DNA from: Spirirestis rafaelensis WJT71-NPBG6
Lineage (GTDB): Bacteria > Cyanobacteriota > Cyanobacteriia > Cyanobacteriales > Nostocaceae
Direction: 5' to 3'
DNA length: 52,238 nucleotides
NCBI GenBank assembly: GCA_019359015.1
Contig: JAHHID010000052.1
Span: forward strand, 1-52,238
In this document: positions 1 through 7,814 of the stretch, piece after piece
Layout of the letters: every line of letters begins with the position of its first letter
Numbering within the stretch: the first letter of the stretch is position 1
Notes under the pieces: model-generated
The model's input: only the letters and a program-made list of their open reading frames with translations
What the model was told of the DNA's origin: nothing
Databases searched by the model: none
Position numbers and translations under genes: made by a program

Positions 1-64
1 AAATGCTTAAGTACTCAATTAGGTTGGTAATACATTATCTCAACTATGGGTCAGTGGCGGTTGC

Positions 65-79
65 GGGCGCTATGCGCCC
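65..79. repeat. GC-rich palindrome
   Basis: The sequence gggcgc-tat-gcgccc forms a perfect 6-bp stem with a 3-base loop, followed closely by a gcgatcgc octamer (91-98). Short GC-rich palindromes of this kind recur in the window (near 7040, 14640, 16700 and 36050) and are typical dispersed repeats of cyanobacterial genomes. It lies inside the open frame leading into the first gene and may have displaced that gene's original start. Confidence 0.6.
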
Positions 80-163
80 ACAAGCTTAAGGCGATCGCAC
101 AATTCATATTTTGGTTCAGCAACGCCGACGATTTGCTCTCGTCTGGATAATCTAGAATTACGT

Positions 164-538
164 TTGTCGGGTGATATTAGTAGCGATGCATCCAGTAACC
201 AGCATATCGCCGATTTAGAACAAAAAATCGACTCTATAAATAATCGGCTAGCACAATTTGCCGAGGTAATTATGCAGCTTCAAAGTAATATTAATAATCA
301 ACCAAGGCGGGGTAAGTCATACTACGGCAATTCTTATAATCAAGGGCAACCTGTTAAGTTTCAGCCAATTACAGAAGAAAGTTTGGCTTCAAGGTTAGGG
401 GTAACTCCAGAAACTATTCGTAAGGAAAGAGAAAGTCAACCCGCGCCGCTTTTTTTCGCATGGTCTAAGCGCAAGGATACTTCTGGTATTGGCTGGGAAT
501 TTAATCAGAAAACGGGATTGTATCATCCAATTACTTGA
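164..538 (+). CDS. Hypothetical coiled-coil/HTH-like plasmid protein
   Basis: This 124-residue protein starts here at a TTG codon. Residues about 15-45 (containing LEQKIDSINNRLAQ) have the heptad pattern of a coiled coil. Residues about 70-92 (EESLASRLGVTPETIRKER) look like a helix-turn-helix. The tail is GWEFNQKTGLYHPIT. I do not recognise a named family; a small DNA-binding or accessory protein is possible. The frame stays open upstream to base 23 without an ATG, and the extra residues (RLDNLELRL just before the TTG) continue the coiled-coil pattern. The true start may therefore lie further upstream, for example at ATT 131, or may have been disrupted by the GC-rich palindrome at 65-79. Being real is supported by its non-random composition and the lack of any competing frame. 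Confidence 0.55.
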   Translation: MSGDISSDASSNQHIADLEQKIDSINNRLAQFAEVIMQLQSNINNQPRRGKSYYGNSYNQGQPVKFQPITEESLASRLGVTPETIRKERESQPAPLFFAWSKRKDTSGIGWEFNQKTGLYHPIT

Positions 539-823
539 ACCCGACAGCGATGATTATTTTAATAAAGCTATGCTCTAGCTCTTTTTTGATACATTACACT
601 AATCACTAGTAATTTTTTTCTTTTCCAATTAGTTCTATCAATTGCTAAATATATTGACTGATTTGCTTGAAAAATTTGAGCTAACCATTGTTGAATTATC
701 GGAAACCACAGTTTTTGTATATTCAGTATTGGTAAAGATGGGATTTGGTTATTTTTTTCGCTGCTGTTAATTAAGTCGTTACTTTTCTGCTAAGAAATTC
801 GATTTAGAAAAGTGTGCCATCCC

Positions 824-1003
824 AGATCCATGCCAGTTCCACAAATGAGCCATTGCAGATTCATTACAGTGACAATGTTGATCCAATAAAGATCCATTTG
901 TATGACATACGTATTTTATGTATAATTTGTCATTGCAACAAAAATTGACTATTGACAAAGATTATGCCATGAGAGATCCAATACAAATCCATCAGAGATC
1001 CAT
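824..1003 (+). repeat. Iteron-like agatccat repeats
   Basis: Copies of agatccat or close variants occur at about 824, 880 (gatccaat), 890, 974 (gatccaat), 985 (aatccat) and 994, all in the same orientation within 180 bases of AT-rich DNA. The spacing is irregular, unlike a classical 20-bp iteron array. They could be protein-binding sites; function unknown. Confidence 0.45.
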
Positions 1004-1100
1004 TACATATTCACCTAACAGTGGATTCGAGTAGCTCAAAAAAACCTTTGGTGAGTAGCAAGCTATGTTGCTGTCCGGATGGATTATCTACTACTTAGAA

Positions 1101-1230
1101 GTTGGATTTGTGTTGGGGAAGAGAGTGAATTGTTGGATTTGTGTTGGATGCTGTAATTTCGATATGTCAATACTTTTGGGTATGTAGGTTGGTTTTGGAT
1201 GTGTTGGGGAAGAGTGCATATATTCCCCAA
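1101..1230. repeat. gttggatttgtgttgg direct repeats and inverted repeat
   Basis: The 16-mer gttggatttgtgttgg occurs at 1101-1116 and 1132-1147, and a related copy (ggttttggatgtgttgggg) ends near 1210. The word tgttggggaagag occurs twice. An inverted repeat ttgggga (1204-1210) / tccccaa (1224-1230) follows, 37 bases before the stop of the leftward operon at 1267; it could act as a weak terminator, although no T-run follows. Confidence 0.5.
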
Positions 1231-1266
1231 AAAGTGCTATTTATCCAACCCAACCAACAGTCCAAC

Positions 1267-3270
1267 CTAATCGACTAATCTGTAACTATCTTCGCCTGTA
1301 CAAATGACTTTCTCTTTTTGCACAAGTAGGTTGAGTTCGTCGCGTATTTGTACTTCCGATATACCCTTGAATTTACTACCTGCATTCTGTTTAATTTGAC
1401 GTGGAGTCTTTGCACCTTTCCCCTTGAGATAATCAACCAGTTTGGTTTGAATTTCGGTTAGTTTAATGTCTGGGCTTGCTTGATTATCATCACTAGCATT
1501 TTCATCAACACGATGATTGGTTGTTTGATTAAGCGGACTATTTATACTAGTCGTGGATACATCAATATCAAATTCCAGCCTCAGTAGATTATCAAGATAT
1601 TCCGGACTTACAGTATCTAGTTGAATAGCTGGTTTAATTCCTGGCTTATAACTGGTGATGTCTGGCAGAATATCTAGCTGCATCGGGTCAACTGAGATAA
1701 ATATTAGCGGTTGTCCTAGTTGCTTGGATTGTGCTTTTAGCTCGGTAAATCTTTCTTTTAATGAGGAACGCAGTACTGCATCTTCTACAATCTTGGCATT
1801 AGTTATTAGGTTGTACAGCACGCCATAGCTATCGTTAACTGTGCCGTCTGCTTCAACGTTGTAATTACCTTGGGCGATGATGTAGAGGTTTTTTCTAATA
1901 TTGCTGTCACCGATACCCAAGGCAGCTAAATTAAACGATTGAGTGTCGATAATCAGGCAAACATTCAGTTCCCTGCCAACTGTAATAATGGTGCTGATTT
2001 TCTTGAGATAAGGTTGAAACCATTGTTCGTCCTTAACTGTTTCGTATTGAGAATGCCAATCAGCGAGGATTAACCTTACTGGTTGGTTGTCAAACTCGTG
2101 GCGGCGATGTTCTGGAACTCGGCGGCGCTGATCGTAAATAGAGTAAACTTGGTCAATGGCTGCCATCGCCAGTTGTGGTTCTAGGGGGTCGAATAAAAGC
2201 ACCCGACCTTTTTTGTCTAAGCCGCAGAAGCTGTCATTCTTCTGTGCGATCGCCCAAACTGAGGCTCCTTGAAATCGCTCGTTAAATTTGGTCAGCATAT
2301 ACGACTCAGTTACGCTTTTACCAGCACCAGTACCGCCGACAATGAGTGTTGAGCGCTTTGCAGCCAGGATTCTGTTAAGTGGTTCAAGTGTGGGACTGGG
2401 GCTGTCATGGGGCTTATCCTGAGTCGGCTCAATTTGTTGAGGTTCACCCTCTACAATTGCTCCCTTGTCTCCTTCTCCCTCTACCTTGTCTCTGGGGTCA
2501 ACAATTCCCTGTAAAGTCTGGGTTCCTTGCAAGTAGGGGGTTTTCTGCTGTCGTAGGAAGTTTATATACTCTTGGCGTTGTTCTTCACTCATCCCAGCAG
2601 TTTCAGCTTCAAACACCGCGTCTTTTGCCTCCATTTGGGTGATAAGGATTTCGGTTTCACCTAGGATTTCAGCCTTTTGGATGTCCACAGTGCGATCGTT
2701 AGCAACGAGATCCAAGTCGGCTTGCAATTCGACCTGCTTGACTGCCACTTCACGATAATCGTCCATTAGTTCTGACTGTGCTTTGAGTTCAGCTTGTGCT
2801 ACATCGCGTTTTTCTGCAATATTCTGGAAATTGGCTAGTTGGCGCTCGTCATCCTGGAGGTGACGCAACATCCAACCGGCAGAGGCAAACCCAACGAATG
2901 CACCCACTGCCCACAGTGGTTTCAGGGGATTACTGGCTTTAACTAAGCCTTTGGGTGAAATACCGAGATTGGGTACAACAGTGGTGGGCATTCCGTCTTT
3001 CTTCCACTGCTGCCAATGCCACAAGGTCATGCGGTAGGGACGGTTGTGATTATCGACACAGCGTAATTCGTTCTGGGGAGTGCGAAGGCAGAAATAAATG
3101 CGCTCTGTTGATTCACCTGTCCAAGCGATCGCCGAGAAGGTAACACCAATGGTGAGAGAAACCCCGATGCTGGCAATCTTCTTGTCAAAAGGCAGTTGTC
3201 CAAACCACCGCATAAAGCTGGACTGCTGCTGAAGAGCTAATTGTTCGTGTTGTTCTGTCAAGTAGCTCAT
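1267..3270 (-). CDS. Membrane-anchored P-loop ATPase (FtsK/VirD4/VirB4-like), plasmid type
   Basis: This 667-residue protein has two predicted membrane segments (about residues 32-50 and 118-136), a charged coiled-coil stretch (about 140-240) and an ATPase domain. The ATPase has Walker A GGTGAGKS at 312-319 and a hydrophobic strand LILADWHSQ consistent with Walker B near residue 400. A C-terminal 60-residue segment reads like a winged helix (LTEIQTKLVDYL to the end). This arrangement recalls DNA-pumping or coupling ATPases of plasmid transfer or maintenance, but it is not a close textual match to VirD4 or FtsK. It is the last gene of a leftward operon starting with parM-like and overlaps the preceding gene by 4 bases (ATGA), indicating translational coupling. 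A role in conjugative DNA transport or plasmid maintenance is inference. Confidence 0.72.
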   Translation of the reverse strand: MSYLTEQHEQLALQQQSSFMRWFGQLPFDKKIASIGVSLTIGVTFSAIAWTGESTERIYFCLRTPQNELRCVDNHNRPYRMTLWHWQQWKKDGMPTTVVPNLGISPKGLVKASNPLKPLWAVGAFVGFASAGWMLRHLQDDERQLANFQNIAEKRDVAQAELKAQSELMDDYREVAVKQVELQADLDLVANDRTVDIQKAEILGETEILITQMEAKDAVFEAETAGMSEEQRQEYINFLRQQKTPYLQGTQTLQGIVDPRDKVEGEGDKGAIVEGEPQQIEPTQDKPHDSPSPTLEPLNRILAAKRSTLIVGGTGAGKSVTESYMLTKFNERFQGASVWAIAQKNDSFCGLDKKGRVLLFDPLEPQLAMAAIDQVYSIYDQRRRVPEHRRHEFDNQPVRLILADWHSQYETVKDEQWFQPYLKKISTIITVGRELNVCLIIDTQSFNLAALGIGDSNIRKNLYIIAQGNYNVEADGTVNDSYGVLYNLITNAKIVEDAVLRSSLKERFTELKAQSKQLGQPLIFISVDPMQLDILPDITSYKPGIKPAIQLDTVSPEYLDNLLRLEFDIDVSTTSINSPLNQTTNHRVDENASDDNQASPDIKLTEIQTKLVDYLKGKGAKTPRQIKQNAGSKFKGISEVQIRDELNLLVQKEKVICTGEDSYRLVD

Positions 3271-3809
3271 CTTCTCCCCCTACTGCCACTCTTCATAAAA
3301 GCCAACATAATCGCGATAATTAGTGCAATCCCCAAGAGAGGCATCCAGTTGTTCCCCTGAGTTGGGGGTGCGTACATCTGTTGGATTTCGCTTTGTGCCA
3401 CAGTTTTTGATGTACTTGCCTCTACCCATTCAGAAACTGGTTCAGAGAGCGAACACAATAAGGCAACAGAAGCACTTGCACCTGTCATAATGTTGGCGAT
3501 CCTGAAGTGTTTCCCCTCACCACAAGCTGTTGCGGTAAAGTAAAAATGGCTTACCCCTAAAGCGAGAAACATTCCAACAGGGTGGACTTGTAGCAGGTGG
3601 AAGGTAAAAATAACAGCCGAATTAAGAGATGCACCCGCTACAATCTCGCATAGATTGCCAGCCCTTCTAAATGTCCTCTCCCGGTTGTTTTCTGGCAGTG
3701 GTTTCTGTTGTGTGTTGGGTTGTTGGGATTTCTGTTGTTGTTGAACCAGCCCCGTATATTGGAAAGGGCTGGTATTAGTTGGGGTTTCAGGTTCTTTCCG
3801 TGCTAACAT
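3267..3809 (-). CDS. Small plasmid membrane protein, unknown function
   Basis: This 180-residue protein has a polar Gln/Pro-rich N-terminus (about 45 residues), then hydrophobic segments around residues 60-110 and a clear membrane helix at about 153-172 (LLGIALIIAIMLAFM), ending in a basic tail (KSGSRGRR). I recognise no domain. Its stop overlaps the start of the P-loop ATPase gene by 4 bases, and it lies 13 bases after the coiled-coil gene, so all three are probably co-translated. A likely job is a membrane partner of the ATPase, inferred only from gene order. Confidence 0.6.
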   Translation of the reverse strand: MLARKEPETPTNTSPFQYTGLVQQQQKSQQPNTQQKPLPENNRERTFRRAGNLCEIVAGASLNSAVIFTFHLLQVHPVGMFLALGVSHFYFTATACGEGKHFRIANIMTGASASVALLCSLSEPVSEWVEASTSKTVAQSEIQQMYAPPTQGNNWMPLLGIALIIAIMLAFMKSGSRGRR

Positions 3810-3822
3810 CCAGCATCCCCTT

Positions 3823-4542
3823 TTAGCGGTTTCCTAGTCCATTCCAGAAATTAGTCCACCAATTCCCAAAACCCCGAACTGTACCGCTTGCTGATACGGA
3901 ACTGGCTGGTGTAGTACTGTCAGCAACTGATACTGGTATCGTTTCCGGTTGCTCAAGATTAGGGTTCAACGCCCTGGAACCGTGTCTGGCACGAGCAAGT
4001 AATTCCTGCCTTCTGGCTCTCAATCCCTCCTGGATGGTTTGCCGCTGCTCACTAATTTGGTGGCGACTCTCGATGGAAGACATCTTGTTTTCATGCCGCC
4101 ACAGTTCAGCCTGCAAGTCTTGGTGTAGTTGCGTGGCTATCTCGGTTAGTGCATTCTTCCGCTTTTGCTCAATCCGCAGCAAGTCAGCCCTATCTTGCGC
4201 GTCGATTTTCTGCATCTCCGCGTCAAATTCGCTGTTAAGTTTGCGGATTTTGGCGATAGCTGAAGCAACTTTGGAGCCGAACTGCTTCCGTAGTTCCGTC
4301 CACGTAACCTGCCCGTCTGCCAGCTTCTGCATTGCCTCAAAGTAGGTCTTGGCGTTTTCCAGAAACGGGTCGAGGTACTGGGCTAGCTGGTCGGCGTTCT
4401 GCGACATGTCCGCAAATTGTTCTAGTTTGCTGACATCTGAGAGATAAGCCAAAATGTCAGCGTCTACACCACCCCAGGCGAGGGATTTTTCGTCAATGTG
4501 GGAGCTATGCCCCATTGCTGGGTTAGAGATTCCAAAGTCCAT
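3823..4542 (-). CDS. Coiled-coil protein in the plasmid ATPase operon
   Basis: I place the start at the ATG at 4542 because GGAGAA sits 7-8 bases upstream; the longer frame would begin with a TTG at 4566 and only adds KQKKGEF before this Met. The protein is then 239 residues: an N-terminal segment rich in Asp/Ser, a long highly charged helical region (about residues 60-175, many Glu/Lys/Arg and alternating Leu/Ile), and a Ser/Thr-rich linker ending in GFGNWWTNFWNGLGNR, a Trp/Phe-rich amphipathic tail that may touch membrane or a partner. No named family recognised. It is flanked by two membrane-protein genes in the same operon, which suggests a structural or linker subunit of the same complex. 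Confidence 0.65.
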   Translation of the reverse strand: MDFGISNPAMGHSSHIDEKSLAWGGVDADILAYLSDVSKLEQFADMSQNADQLAQYLDPFLENAKTYFEAMQKLADGQVTWTELRKQFGSKVASAIAKIRKLNSEFDAEMQKIDAQDRADLLRIEQKRKNALTEIATQLHQDLQAELWRHENKMSSIESRHQISEQRQTIQEGLRARRQELLARARHGSRALNPNLEQPETIPVSVADSTTPASSVSASGTVRGFGNWWTNFWNGLGNR

Positions 4543-4562
4543 AAATTCTCCTTTTTTTTGTT

Positions 4563-4769
4563 TCAACTTTTCTTCTTAGGGAGATCCAAAAAATAAAATA
4601 TCAACAGGCATAACCCAGATTGAACTACCGCAACCAACCAATGGCTATACACGGCTGGATATTTTATTACTTGTAAGTGCCTTAAACTAAATGGTCGTGT
4701 CCAAGTGGCGCGTGGTTCGGTAAAATACCGGATAATTGCCTCTCTTCCTACCCGCGCGTCCAGGAGCAA
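4563..4769 (-). CDS. Small single-span membrane protein
   Basis: The product has 68 residues. A hydrophobic helix (about residues 43-61, HWLVAVVQSGLCLLIFYF) is followed by a positively charged end LPKKKS, the pattern of a single-span membrane protein. The gene ends 20 bases before the ATG of the coiled-coil gene, whose ribosome site lies in the gap. No family is recognised, and an internal start is possible. Its position within a tightly packed leftward operon is the main reason to accept it. Confidence 0.45.
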   Translation of the reverse strand: MLLDARVGREAIIRYFTEPRATWTRPFSLRHLQVIKYPAVYSHWLVAVVQSGLCLLIFYFLDLPKKKS

Positions 4770-4880
4770 TCAGTTCGTCCCAGATGGTTGCGTTTCAACG
4801 CGCTCCCAAGTCCAATCTGGCTTCGTTGCTGCTTTCAATTTGTTGGGTATAATCTCGCAGAGGCTTACGCGTGTCTGCGC

Positions 4881-5111
4881 TTATATAATCTCCATTCTTT
4901 GTGCTGATAATCGATTGGCAATCTCCACTGCCAGTTTCAAAAACTCTTCATCTGTGCAAAATTCGCATTCAGTAATTATTTCGGATGGGATGTCGTTAAA
5001 GTTCCATTCCTTCCATTGGTAAACCAACGTACTATGCTCTTTTCGGGTTAAAAATGCTAATGTTCCCAGTCCTAACACTTGGGTGCGGTTTAATTGATCA
5101 AGAATCTTCAT
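4881..5111 (-). CDS. Hypothetical 76-aa protein after ParR-like gene
   Basis: The small acidic protein begins MKILDQLNRTQVLGLGTLAFLTRKEHST and ends in a helix with LAVEIANRLSAQRME. Its ATG overlaps the stop of the ParR-like gene by 4 bases (5108-5111), so it is very probably translated with it. No known domain is apparent. The position suggests a third component or regulator of the actin-type partition module, but this is inference from gene order only. Confidence 0.55.
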   Translation of the reverse strand: MKILDQLNRTQVLGLGTLAFLTRKEHSTLVYQWKEWNFNDIPSEIITECEFCTDEEFLKLAVEIANRLSAQRMEII

Positions 5112-5449
5112 GCTGCCTCCTCCTCAAACAAGTCACCCAGGTCTGCATCAAATTCAAAGTTGTCTGGTTCTGGTATATATGTTTTAAGTGTTGGGGAATC
5201 TGCCTGTTGGGTCAATCCAACAATTCTGTTACCTGGAACCCAACTCATGAGCCAACCAAACAGTTTGGCGAACGGTATCTGTTTCGCCATCGACTGTGCC
5301 AATTTATGCTCGTACAAAAGGGCGTTGGTGAGGGTTGTTAGGTCAGCGCTTGTGGTTGCATTCCCTGGTTTGTCCAAAACCCTTTGTGCATGGGACTTGA
5401 GATACTCCTCAATATGTGGCTCCAGGCGTACTCGTTTGTTTTCAGCCAT
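5108..5449 (-). CDS. ParR/StbB-like adaptor of actin-type partition system
   Basis: The product has 113 residues. It starts three bases after the ParM-like gene stop, the usual position of the centromere-binding adaptor in type II partition operons. The N-terminus (MAENKRVRLEPHIEEYLKS) has the short basic strand and helix expected of a ribbon-helix-helix-type DNA-binding fold. The C-terminus is acidic (FEFDADLGDLFEEEAA), as would suit binding to the actin filament end. ParR proteins diverge strongly, so the assignment rests on operon position, size and charge pattern rather than a clear sequence match. It overlaps the next small gene by 4 bases. Confidence 0.6.
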   Translation of the reverse strand: MAENKRVRLEPHIEEYLKSHAQRVLDKPGNATTSADLTTLTNALLYEHKLAQSMAKQIPFAKLFGWLMSWVPGNRIVGLTQQADSPTLKTYIPEPDNFEFDADLGDLFEEEAA

Positions 5450-5452
5450 TGC

Positions 5453-6529
5453 TTATTTCCCCCGCTGCATCCGACCAAATGCCATGCGCTGTAACCCCAA
5501 AGCATTTGCCCAGCATCCGGATGGCACTGGGGTAATCCCTTGCGATTGCAACATCTTCCCGACGAGAGGCATTTCTACACCACCACCCCAAGCAACAAAG
5601 CTTTGTGCTGCATCTCTCCACTCTTCCACTTCCTTAAAAGCTAGGCGCAGGCGATCCGATAACCAAGGTTTGAGATGTCGGGCATAAATATGGCGGAAGT
5701 TAAAGTTACGAGTGCCATACTGAAAAGTCGTATTTTCGATACCCTGGCGGATAATCTCCACACTTCCAGCTTTGCCACTGCCTAAAAATTGAATTAACTC
5801 ACTGTCACTGGCGATCGCATCCAATAAATCAATACAACCACCAACTTCCAACACTTGGCGGTGGATAATTGCACCACCAGGGGCAAAAACTGTGGGAATA
5901 ACGGTAGAAGTACCAAAATCAATGGCGATGGCATGAGCGCTGCGGTCAATTAATGGCTCAGGTTTGACTGAAACGCAGTAGCTATAAGAGCCTGCGCCTT
6001 CGGGTACAACTAAACTCACGTTTAAATTGACCTGTGAGAGTGGCGTATTTTTGCCGTTAAAGCTGACTCTGTGACTGCCGTTGGTTTGGTCGGTTAACAA
6101 ATCTTTGAAAAGCTTCACATTATGTATAGATAGCACCAGATGTAGGTTCCACTCTGGACGATAGGGCAGGGTAGCCAACACCCCAAGTAACGTGTGCAAG
6201 CCATATTCAGCCTTCAACGTTGGGTCGTCACTGAGCTTGATATGGGTTGTTGGAGCTTTCCAACAGGCAAGTGTACCTGTGAGGAATTCCCGCCCGACTA
6301 AATCCAACCTGTCGCCTGAGTGGTAGAAGAAGTGTCCACCCTCGTTTGAAGAGAGGATATCGTGTAATTCTTCCTTGATTTCCAACACTTTCGAGGGTGT
6401 CCGCACTTTGATTTGGTTTGAAGAGTCCCGATAGCAGACTTTGGTAAGTCCTGCCCCAGAATCGACCCCAACGGCAATGGTTGGGCTAGTTTGGGATGTT
6501 TCAGCCTTTGGTGGCTGAGTAAGTATCAT
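5453..6529 (-). CDS. parM: ParM/StbA-family actin-like ATPase, plasmid segregation
   Basis: This 358-residue actin-like protein has the phosphate-1 motif AVGVDSGAGLTKVCYRD near residue 20. A phosphate-2-type strand (AIAIDFGTSTVIPTVF) lies near residue 200, and the C-terminal AWGGGVEMPLVG matches the adenosine-binding segment. ParM-family proteins polymerise with ATP and push plasmid copies apart through a ParR-centromere complex. The ATG at 6529 has GGAGAAA upstream. It heads a leftward operon that continues with the ParR-like gene and the ATPase/coiled-coil genes, and the divergent gap to 6773 is the natural place for its centromere and promoter. Confidence in the actin fold is high; the segregation role follows from family and context. 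Confidence 0.85.
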   Translation of the reverse strand: MILTQPPKAETSQTSPTIAVGVDSGAGLTKVCYRDSSNQIKVRTPSKVLEIKEELHDILSSNEGGHFFYHSGDRLDLVGREFLTGTLACWKAPTTHIKLSDDPTLKAEYGLHTLLGVLATLPYRPEWNLHLVLSIHNVKLFKDLLTDQTNGSHRVSFNGKNTPLSQVNLNVSLVVPEGAGSYSYCVSVKPEPLIDRSAHAIAIDFGTSTVIPTVFAPGGAIIHRQVLEVGGCIDLLDAIASDSELIQFLGSGKAGSVEIIRQGIENTTFQYGTRNFNFRHIYARHLKPWLSDRLRLAFKEVEEWRDAAQSFVAWGGGVEMPLVGKMLQSQGITPVPSGCWANALGLQRMAFGRMQRGK

Positions 6530-6772
6530 GATTAATTTCTCCAGATAGTAGGGTGGTCAGCACTCAATATGAAGCCATGACTGGGATTGAGGCGATTTTT
6601 GACAATACAAATCTGTCGCCCAACTTGGACTGCTATTTGGCTTGCAGCAAGGATTTTGGGCGTTTTTGGTCTATAAACGCTAGGCTAACACTATCAGTGC
6701 AAATAGTGCAAATACTTCTTTGGCTGCTAACAGTGTAAAACTTATCTTGTATGCGCTTGGAGAGTAAGATCG
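6530..6772. promoter_or_regulatory. Divergent intergenic region, candidate parC centromere
   Basis: This 243-bp gap separates the ParM operon from the rightward small gene. It contains the near-tandem word agtgcaaat (twice, around 6696-6713) and related pairs (ctaacactatcagtg / gctaacagtgt) between about 6681 and 6738. Centromeres of type II partition loci are usually direct-repeat clusters just upstream of parM, so this is the best place for one, but the repeats are few and short. Confidence 0.35.
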
Positions 6773-6976
6773 ATGCTGTATACGGCAAATAGTTCTGAAT
6801 TAATGGCACGACCGCGAATTACATTAACCGTGTCGGAGGATGTCTATCAGTATCTCTCTGACTGGGCTGAACGTGAAGAAAGACCCCTAGCTAACCTTGC
6901 AGCCTACCTATTGAGTCAGGCTGTCAAGGAACGTCAGGAGGTTGACAAAAAGCAAAATAAGGGTGATGGCAAATGA
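6773..6976 (+). CDS. Ribbon-helix-helix (CopG/Arc-like) small DNA-binding protein
   Basis: The core begins MARPRITLTVSEDVYQYLSD and continues ADWAEREERPLANLAAYLL-like, the classic pattern of a basic beta strand followed by two helices of ribbon-helix-helix proteins. They act as dimeric repressors or partition/antitoxin-type DNA binders. Two starts are possible: ATG 6773, with GGAG ten bases upstream, and ATG 6803, which gives the usual MARPRI N-terminus; the second fits the family better. The stop overlaps the following gene (ATGA at 6973-6976), so the two were probably one operon. A role as copy-number or operon regulator is inference. Confidence 0.75.
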   Translation: MLYTANSSELMARPRITLTVSEDVYQYLSDWAEREERPLANLAAYLLSQAVKERQEVDKKQNKGDGK

Positions 6977-7299
6977 ACGCAATTTCTATCAACCCACTTA
7001 CACTACCGTTACTTCCATTAAGCGAGCACTCGCTCCAAGCAGGGCGCAGCGCGGAGCTATCGCGCTTGCCAAACTGTTCAGCTACTTATTTTGCGGTGCA
7101 GGGCAAAAGTGTTCTATACATCGCTAAAATCGTTAACCTTGCTCAAAGATGGGCTGCGTATTACAGATGGGAGGAGGTAAGAATTACGCAAAAAGCTTTA
7201 AAAAAAATTTCAGCCAAAATAGCCACTCATTGTTCCATGAGTGACATTTTGGCTGTAAGATCAATTTGCGACAGTTTATTCAATTGTCGTGCGGGTTAG
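6973..7299 (+). pseudogene. Decayed GIY-YIG-type nuclease gene
   Basis: The start overlaps the ribbon-helix-helix gene and encodes MNAISINPLTLPLLPLSE, then LPNCSATYFAVQGKSVLYIAKIVNLAQRW, which resembles the N-terminal half of small GIY-YIG proteins. The YIG-equivalent reads LYIA instead of LYIG and the GIY-equivalent reads TYF, so key residues look lost. Eleven residues (LQAGRSAELSR, bases about 7030-7065) interrupt the alignment and are encoded by a GC-rich palindromic repeat. After RWEEVRITQKA the expected rest of the domain is absent and the frame runs into a strong hairpin at 7211-7255. I conclude a non-functional remnant; a short functional protein of different role is less likely. Confidence 0.6.
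7201..7255 (-). terminator. Strong hairpin with T-run for leftward transcription
   Basis: cagccaaaat (7211-7220) pairs perfectly with attttggctg (7246-7255) and cactcat (7224-7230) with atgagtg (7237-7243), leaving a 6-base loop. On the minus strand the stem is followed by AAA and then a run of eight T, the pattern of an intrinsic terminator. On the plus strand no T-run follows. It should stop a leftward transcript coming from the replication-gene leader region. Confidence 0.7.
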
Positions 7300-7814
7300 C
7301 GAACCTTTCCTGCAACTTATATCAGTACCCTTGTGTTTGGCGACCTTGTGTATCTGATTAAGTCAAGGGAACGATTCATCAGCGCGGCGCGTTTTTCGAG
7401 CACGCGTGTTTTTCGTCGTTACACTACGCGAGTAGTGCGTCTTCACACTTATCATCTTACAGGATAGCGTCCAGATTTATATGCTGATTCGCCACTTTTT
7501 GCTGCTAATTTACAAAAAAAGTAGAATCAACTTTATGTAAATTTTTGTTTCGCCATAGTTTTTCTTATCTGAGCCACATAAGCGTAAATAAATCGACCGC
7601 CTGATGCGTAAATTTTTTCGCATGGCTTGTGCGGCTAATCGGTCTTCGGGCTGGAGATTTATTTTTATGGTTCTCCCTAAGGCGAAACCAGATAAACGCA
7701 ATCTAGTAAAGCTCGTTGTCGGGAAGTTTCTCTTCATATGACTTTACGCCAAGATGTAGCTGTGTAATGACATACAACCCGCTCCAAAATCTACACAAAC
7801 TTTTGGAGAGTATC
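7300..7814. other. Leader/possible origin region upstream of rep
   Basis: No convincing gene lies here. It contains GC-rich palindromes (for example cactac/gtagtg around 7422-7437 and cgcggcgcg near 7383) followed by AT-rich DNA. A leftward open frame of 75 codons (7510-7737) is basic and unrecognised; its transcript would end at the 7201-7255 terminator, so a short leftward gene or antisense RNA is possible. Replication origins commonly sit beside the rep gene, so this is one candidate for the plasmid origin. Confidence 0.4.

Larger units (their letters stand above)
539..1266. other. Non-coding region with two families of short repeats
   Basis: No convincing gene is seen in these 728 bases. 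The left half carries repeated (a)gatccat words and the right half repeats of gttggatttgtgttgg, listed separately. The region sits downstream of both flanking genes (rightward gene ending at 538, leftward operon ending at 1267), so it is unlikely to be a promoter region for either. Iteron-like arrays in such a position could be a replication or partition site, but nothing here proves it. Confidence 0.5.

Noticed and set aside
4705-5687. Plus-strand frames opposite the small leftward genes and parR/parM (4705-5022, 5094-5687)
   Set aside because: The minus-strand genes have overlaps, ribosome sites and recognisable ParM/ParR content, whereas the plus-strand frames have none.
7510-7737. 75-codon minus-strand frame as a gene
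   Set aside because: Basic but unrecognised, with no ribosome site; kept only as a possible leftward transcript because of the downstream terminator.
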